From assembly GCA_965243545.1 (NCBI GenBank), contig OZ251573.1, positions 4,526,001-4,590,000 on the forward strand: a DNA stretch of 64,000 bases, in the 5' to 3' direction. The position numbers were made by a program, and so were the translations under genes. Below the pieces are notes generated by a model. The model had not been told where the DNA came from. It worked only from the letters and a program-made list of their open reading frames with translations, and made no database searches. This DNA comes from CATQHW01 sp965243545. GTDB taxonomy: Bacteria > Spirochaetota > Spirochaetia > SZUA-6 > Bin103. Each line of letters opens with the position of its first letter. Positions within the stretch are counted from its first letter, which is position 1. Positions 59,703 through 64,000 of this stretch are shown here, one piece after another.

Positions 59703-61478
59703 ATGCGTGCGGAGAACGTCGACCGCGCCGGCATCCGCTACGAACCGAACGACAGGCCGCCGCGAGCGCTCACGTTCGGCCTGGGCGCGCAGTTCACGAT
59801 CCTCAGTATCGCCGGCGTGGTGCTGACGCCGGCCATCGTGGTGCGCGCCGGCGGCGGCGGTGATACCTACCTGACGTGGGCGGTGTTCGCCGCGGTCGCG
59901 GTGAGCGGCGTCACCACCATCCTGCAGGCGGTGCGGGTCGGCCGGATCGGCGCCGGCTACGTGCTGCTGATGGGGACCTCCGGCGCCTTCATCGCCGTCT
60001 GCGTCACGGCGCTGGCGCGCGGCGGTCCGCCGCTGCTGGCCACCCTGGTGGTCATTTCGGCGTTGTTCCAGTTCGCGCTGGCGGCGCGCCTGTCGCTGCT
60101 GCGCCGGGTGCTGACGCCGACCGTGGCGGGAACGGTGATCATGCTGATCGCCGTCACGGTCATGCCGATCGTCTTCGAAATGCTGACGGAGGTGCCGGAG
60201 GGCGCTCCGGCGTCCGCGGCGCCGATCTCCGCGCTGGCGACCGTGCTGGTCATCACCGGACTGGCGCTGAAGGCGGCCGGACCGTTGCGCCTCTGGGCGC
60301 CGGTCGTCGGCGTTGCGGCCGGCTCCGCTGTCGCCGGCCTGTTCGGCATCTACGACGCCGGAGGGGTGGCGCGGGCGGCGTGGATCGGCGTTCCGGACAG
60401 CAGCTGGCCCGGCTTCGACCTCAGCTTCGGACCGGTCTTCTGGGCGCTCCTGCCGGCGTTCGTGTTCGTGACGCTGGTCGGCGCCATCGAGACGATCGGC
60501 GACTCGGTCGCCATCCAGCGCGTCTCCTGGCGCCGGCCGCGGGCGGTCGACTTCCGCGCGGTGCAGGGCGCGGTGGCCGCCGACGGAACCGGCAATCTGC
60601 TGTCCGGCCTGGCCGGAACGGTGCCGAACACCACCTACTCCAGCTCCATCGCCATCACGGAGCTGACCGGGGTCGCCGCCCGCCGCGTCGGCGTCGCCAT
60701 CGGCATCCTCTACGTCGCGCTGGCGTTCCTGCCCAAGGCGCTGGCGGCGGTGGTGGCGATTCCGGGGCCGGTGAGCGCCGCCTACCTGCTGGTCATTCTG
60801 TCGATGCTGTTCGTACAGGGAATGCGGATGGTGGTGCAGGACGGCATCGACTACCGGAAGGGCTTGATCGTGGGGGTCTCGTTCTGGGCCGGGGTCGGCT
60901 TTCAGGGCGGCGTGATCTTTCCCGAGTTCTTCTCACAGGCGGCCGGGGGGCTGCTGCAGAACGGCATGACCGCCGGCGGTCTGGTGGCGATCCTGATGAC
61001 CTTGTTCATGGAGGTCACCGCGCCGCGGCGCAGCCGCCTGGAGGTGGCGCTCGACCAGGCCGACCTGCCCAAGATCACGGCGTTTCTCCGCGCGCTCGCC
61101 TCCCGCCACGGCTGGGACGAGGCGATGGCGCAACGCCTGGACGCCGCAGCCGAGGAGACGCTGCTGTCGCTCCTGGGGCCGGATGAATCCGGGCCGGAGC
61201 GCGACCGACGGCGGTTGCTGCTGGTCGCCTACAAGCAGGACGGCGGCGCCGTGATGGAGTTCACGGCGTCCGCCGGCCGGGAGAACCTGCAGGACCGGCT
61301 GGCGCTGCTCGAAGCGCCGTCCGCCGAGACGTCGGACGAGCGGGAGTTCTCGCTGCGGCTGCTGCGGCACTTGGCGTCCTCGGTGCGCCACGCGCAGTAC
61401 CACGACACGGAGATCGTGACCGTCCGCGTCGACGCGCCGCGCCCGGACGCCGCCCAGGGTCAGGAGCGGTCAGCGTGA
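59703..61478 (+). CDS. Xanthine/uracil (NCS2) permease fused to a C-terminal ATPase-like domain
   Basis: 591 aa from the ATG at 59703 (59694 is within the TATAAT). About 25-445: NCS2 permease with ten or more helices (FGLGAQFTILSIAGVVLTPAI, the signature GAIETIGDSVAIQRVS, NTTYSSSIAITELTGVA). Standard NCS2 proteins end near 430-460. About 450-580 is a soluble tail (LPKITAFLRALASRHGWDEAMAQRLDAAAEETLLSLLG ... LLLVAYKQDGGAVMEFTASAG ... LRLLRHLASSVRHAQYHD) resembling a degenerate anti-sigma-type HATPase with an N-box-like AAEETLL. It may regulate transport; the assignment is tentative. Confidence 0.8.
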   Translation: MRAENVDRAGIRYEPNDRPPRALTFGLGAQFTILSIAGVVLTPAIVVRAGGGGDTYLTWAVFAAVAVSGVTTILQAVRVGRIGAGYVLLMGTSGAFIAVCVTALARGGPPLLATLVVISALFQFALAARLSLLRRVLTPTVAGTVIMLIAVTVMPIVFEMLTEVPEGAPASAAPISALATVLVITGLALKAAGPLRLWAPVVGVAAGSAVAGLFGIYDAGGVARAAWIGVPDSSWPGFDLSFGPVFWALLPAFVFVTLVGAIETIGDSVAIQRVSWRRPRAVDFRAVQGAVAADGTGNLLSGLAGTVPNTTYSSSIAITELTGVAARRVGVAIGILYVALAFLPKALAAVVAIPGPVSAAYLLVILSMLFVQGMRMVVQDGIDYRKGLIVGVSFWAGVGFQGGVIFPEFFSQAAGGLLQNGMTAGGLVAILMTLFMEVTAPRRSRLEVALDQADLPKITAFLRALASRHGWDEAMAQRLDAAAEETLLSLLGPDESGPERDRRRLLLVAYKQDGGAVMEFTASAGRENLQDRLALLEAPSAETSDEREFSLRLLRHLASSVRHAQYHDTEIVTVRVDAPRPDAAQGQERSA

Positions 61479-61492
61479 GCGGAACCGCATCA

Positions 61493-62674
61493 TCAGACGA
61501 TCCGGCGCAGGCCGGCGGCCAGCCGGCGCAGCGCCTCCGCCAGGGTGTCGTCGTCGGGCGCCGCGTACGCGATGCGCAGGTAGCACCCGTCGGTGAGCCC
61601 GAAGGCCGCTCCCGGCACGACCGCCACGCGGTGTTCGCGGATCAGCCGCGACGCGACTTCCATCGAGTCGGCGTCGGTCGCCACGCGCGCCAGCGCGTAG
61701 AAGGCGCCGCGCGCCGCCGGCGCCTCCACCAGCGGCCGCAGCTCGTCGAGCGTGCGGAGCACCGCCGACCGCCGCGCGGCGATCGCCGCCAGATGGCTGC
61801 GGCAGTAGTCGACGCCGGCGTCGAGCGCGGCGGCGGCCGCGAACTGCGAGATGATCGCCGGGCAGATGGCGATCGTGTCCTGAATCTTGGCGGCCGCGTC
61901 GTGCAGGCGCGCGGGCATGCGCAGGTAGCCGATCCGCCAGCTCGCAAATCCGTACGCCTTGGAGAGCGAGTACAGGGAAATGGTGTGGCCGCCGGCGTCC
62001 GGGAGCGAGCCGGGCGAAAAGTGCTCGGCGCCGTCGTAGAGGAAGTACTCGTACGCCTCGTCGTGGACGTGAAAGAGACCGCGCTCGCCGCACAGGCGGT
62101 TGACGGCGGCCAGGTCCGCGCGCGGATAGACGGCCCCGGACGGGTTGTTGGGGGAGATGGTGACCACCGCGCGCGTGTCGGCGGTGATCGCGGCCCGCAC
62201 GGCGTCCAAGTCGAGATGGAAGCCGCGGCCGGTGGCCGCCAGCACCGGCCGGCAGCCGGCCATGGTCACCGCCATCTCGTGGTTGAAGTAGAACGGGGCC
62301 ATCAACACCACCTCGTCCCCTTCGTCGCAGATCGACAGCAGCGCGTTGACGAACGCCATGTTGCCGCCGGCGGTCACCATCAGTTCGTGTTCGTCGCCGA
62401 CGGTTATGCCGTTCTCCCGCGACAGCTTGGCGGCAATGCGCTCGCGCAGGGCGGGAATGCCGTACACGGATGCGTACTTGTGGTTGTCGGCGTCGGCCAG
62501 GAAGCGGTCCAGCGCCGCCCGCACGCCCGGCGGCGGCGGGTAGCCGACCACCCCCTGTCCCAGGGAGATGGTGCCCGGGTGCTCGGCGATCAGGCGGTGG
62601 ATGCGGGGGATGACCGGCGGCTGCACCCGCTTCAGGCGGGCGGACTGCTCGAACCGGTGCGGGCCAGGCTGCAC
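61493..62674 (-). CDS. Class I/II pyridoxal-phosphate aminotransferase
   Basis: 393 aa from a GTG. GTISLGQGVVGYPPPP at the start, YGIPALRERIA, NNPSG (176-180), HDEAYEYF (204-211) and the PLP lysine K239 in YSLSKAYGFASWRIGY, with a late RIAYA carrying the substrate Arg. Closest in style to aspartate/aromatic aminotransferases and to bifunctional methionine or glutamine transaminases. No pathway neighbour specifies the substrate. TATACT lies exactly 6 nt before the GTG. Confidence 0.9.
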   Translation of the reverse strand: MQPGPHRFEQSARLKRVQPPVIPRIHRLIAEHPGTISLGQGVVGYPPPPGVRAALDRFLADADNHKYASVYGIPALRERIAAKLSRENGITVGDEHELMVTAGGNMAFVNALLSICDEGDEVVLMAPFYFNHEMAVTMAGCRPVLAATGRGFHLDLDAVRAAITADTRAVVTISPNNPSGAVYPRADLAAVNRLCGERGLFHVHDEAYEYFLYDGAEHFSPGSLPDAGGHTISLYSLSKAYGFASWRIGYLRMPARLHDAAAKIQDTIAICPAIISQFAAAAALDAGVDYCRSHLAAIAARRSAVLRTLDELRPLVEAPAARGAFYALARVATDADSMEVASRLIREHRVAVVPGAAFGLTDGCYLRIAYAAPDDDTLAEALRRLAAGLRRIV

Positions 62675-62680
62675 CCCCGC

Positions 62681-62686
62681 AGTATA
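62681..62686 (-). promoter_or_regulatory. -10-like box TATACT before the aminotransferase
   Basis: On the minus strand TATACT, then six bases, then GTG at 62674. With normal spacing transcription would start on the GTG, leaving no leader. No Shine-Dalgarno could exist here. Confidence 0.45.
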
Positions 62687-62801
62687 CCCGCTCGGTTGCG
62701 CGCGCCGGAGCGGCGGGAGGGTTGGCGATGGCCGCGCGGCAAGCTACCGTGCGGGCAGCAAACGCTAGCACCTGCCCCGCGGCAGGGGAAACGGAGATCG
62801 A

Positions 62802-63677
62802 ATGGCAGGGAAAATCGGTTGGATCGGAACCGGGGTGATGGGGCGCTCGATGTGCCTGCATCTGCGCCGGGCCGGCTATGAAGTGGCGGTCTACAACCGC
62901 TCCAAGGACAAGGCGCAGGATCTGCTCGACGCCGGCGCCGTATGGTGCGACACGCCGGCCGGCGTGGCCGCCGGCAGCGAGGCGGTCTTCACCATCGTCG
63001 GCTATCCGCGCGACGTGGAGGAGGTGTTCCTGGGATCGGGCGGCGTGCTGGCCGCGACCGCGAGCGGCAGCCTGATAATCGACATGACCACCTCGGAGCC
63101 GGCGCTGGCCAAGCGGCTCCACCACCGGGCGGCGCAGCGGGGCGTGGCGGCGCTCGACGCGCCGGTCTCCGGCGGCGACACCGGCGCCCGCGCCGGGACG
63201 CTGGCCATCATGGCCGGCGGCGACCGCGCCGACTTCGACCGCGCCATGCCGTACTTCCGCATCATGGGCGAAAACATCGCCTACATGGGGCCGGCGGGCG
63301 CCGGCCAGCACACCAAGATGAGCAACCAGATCCTGATCGCCTCCACCATGGTGGGGGTGGTCGAATCGCTCCTGTACGGCCACCGCGCCGGACTCGACCG
63401 CGACGAGATCATCGCCGTGATCGGCAAGGGAGCGGCCAGCTGCTTTGCCATCAACAACCTGGGACCGCGCATCGTCAAGGGCGACTTCGAGCCCGGCTTC
63501 TTCATCAAGCACTTCGTCAAGGACATGGGCATAGCCCTGGCGGAGGCGCAGACAATGCGGCTGGCGCTGCCGGGGCTGGCGCTGGCCAACCAGTTCTATA
63601 CCGCGGCTATGGCGGAAGGGTTGGAGGACCGCGGCACGCAGGCGCTGTACCGCGTGCTGGAGCGTCTGAGCGGCTGA
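62802..63677 (+). CDS. 3-hydroxyisobutyrate dehydrogenase-family NAD(P)-dependent oxidoreductase
   Basis: 291 aa; GGAGA precedes the ATG. N-terminal dinucleotide motif IGTGVMG (8-14), the substrate loop DAPVSGGDTGA (119-129) and the catalytic K172 in HTKMSNQ. C-terminal helical domain with KDMGIALAEAQ, part of the family signature. Family members include tartronate-semialdehyde reductase (GarR/GlxR), succinic-semialdehyde reductase and HIBADH; context does not decide between them. Given the sugar-acid genes nearby, tartronate semialdehyde is a reasonable guess. Confidence 0.88.
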   Translation: MAGKIGWIGTGVMGRSMCLHLRRAGYEVAVYNRSKDKAQDLLDAGAVWCDTPAGVAAGSEAVFTIVGYPRDVEEVFLGSGGVLAATASGSLIIDMTTSEPALAKRLHHRAAQRGVAALDAPVSGGDTGARAGTLAIMAGGDRADFDRAMPYFRIMGENIAYMGPAGAGQHTKMSNQILIASTMVGVVESLLYGHRAGLDRDEIIAVIGKGAASCFAINNLGPRIVKGDFEPGFFIKHFVKDMGIALAEAQTMRLALPGLALANQFYTAAMAEGLEDRGTQALYRVLERLSG

Positions 63678-63740
63678 CCGCAGCCTCTGCCGCGGCGGGC
63701 GCGTCATCGCGCCGCCCTGGCAGCCGCTCAAAGGACCGCT

Positions 63741-63781
63741 GACCGGTCGGAAACCGGCGCTGAGCGCCGGCCCGACCGGTC
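63741..63781. terminator. Two-tier hairpin between convergent genes
   Basis: GACCGGTCGG (63741-63750) pairs with CCGACCGGTC (63772-63781); inside it CCGGCGC pairs with GCGCCGG around loop TGA. Sixty-odd bases after the dehydrogenase stop and 25 bases after the stop of the converging binding protein, so it can terminate both transcripts. No T tract. Confidence 0.65.
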
Positions 63782-63805
63782 CCGAAACGCCGCGCGGGCG
63801 GCGAG

Positions 63806-64000
63806 CTACTTGAGGTACATCCGGGTGGCGTGCCGCTCCCATTCGCGGCCGCCGTTGGCGTAGTAGTACTCCAACCACTCGTCGTAGTAGTCGAGCGGGC
63901 GCTCGCCGGTGACGATCTGCACCGTCATCACGAACGAATCGAGCTTGGAGTCGCCGGCCATGCGTGCGTCCAGGTCCTCGCCGCTCTCATCGCGCACCGT
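63806..64000 (-). CDS. C-terminus of an ABC-type extracellular solute-binding protein (cut by the window edge)
   Basis: Only the last 64 codons are in the window; the frame is open to base 64000. DSFVMTVQIVTGERPLDYYD, then DEWLEYYYANGGREWERHATRMYLK, has the shape of the C-terminal helix region of LipO-type binding proteins (compare DEWLARWQEGGD in the protein at 37886). A second sugar transporter therefore probably begins just beyond the right edge. The apparent GTG at 63997 is unlikely to be the start. Confidence 0.6.
   Translation of the reverse strand, partial: TVRDESGEDLDARMAGDSKLDSFVMTVQIVTGERPLDYYDEWLEYYYANGGREWERHATRMYLK

Overview
The window is about 64 kb of very GC-rich bacterial DNA, densely packed, with many 4-bp start/stop overlaps and no gap over 300 bases. 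It has lipoproteins with lipoboxes, a beta-barrel outer-membrane-type protein and peptidoglycan and glycan enzymes, so it comes from a diderm bacterium. The LplB/LplC/LipO-type sugar transporters, the many lipoproteins and the phytanoyl-CoA dioxygenase/sugar-acid genes suggest an uncultured, high-GC Spirochaetota-like lineage. That placement is inference: there is no rRNA here and no search was run. I saw no transposase, prophage or CRISPR array.

Layout: 1-2.6 kb has a truncated lipoprotein behind a C16 tract, a Zn-dependent phospholipase C-like protein, tRNA-Phe and another lipoprotein. 2.6-8.6 kb has hisC and, divergent from it, argR-argC-argB-argD-argG ending in a terminator, then tRNA-Pro. 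8.7-13.3 kb has two small conserved proteins, an outer-membrane protein, a PlsC acyltransferase and an orphan ribbon-helix-helix antitoxin followed by the stub of its toxin. 13.3-20.9 kb is one co-directional catabolic operon: PhyH oxygenase, six-hairpin protein, RraA-like enzyme, ATP-binding regulator fragment, double alpha/beta hydrolase and enolase-superfamily enzyme. 21-31.8 kb is a defence island: GNAT, hsdM, half-length hsdS, AlbA/HATPase protein, hsdR, YgjP-type metallopeptidase, then a DUF262 protein.

31.9-39.5 kb has a lamin-tail lipoprotein, a parallel beta-helix protein and a divergent sugar ABC transporter (two permeases and a binding protein, no ATPase), closed by a strong terminator. 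39.6-44.4 kb is a MoxR-DUF58-membrane protein-MoxR operon. 44.5-46.5 kb has a Gfo/Idh/MocA oxidoreductase and a nitrilase-family amidohydrolase. 46.6-58.7 kb is a surface-glycan locus: a flippase-like membrane protein, two tandem paralogous giant GT-C-type membrane proteins (2079 and about 1194 aa; the larger is fused to duplicated beta modules and a polysaccharide deacetylase), and a GT2 dolichyl-phosphate-sugar-synthase-like enzyme that could supply their lipid-linked donor. 58.7-64 kb has a SH3-bearing amidase, a purine permease fused to an ATPase-like tail, an aminotransferase, a 3-hydroxyisobutyrate-dehydrogenase-like enzyme and the C-terminus of another binding protein.

Most notable: a complete promoter-RBS-GTG set whose reading frame is broken by one base in the C16 tract (candidate phase-variable lipoprotein); the giant GT-C/deacetylase fusion, whose internal duplication kept only one catalytic deacetylase; a half-size HsdS with an unusually AT-rich recognition domain; an antitoxin with a six-codon toxin remnant; and recurrent -10-like boxes 6-8 nt before start codons, suggesting leaderless mRNAs.
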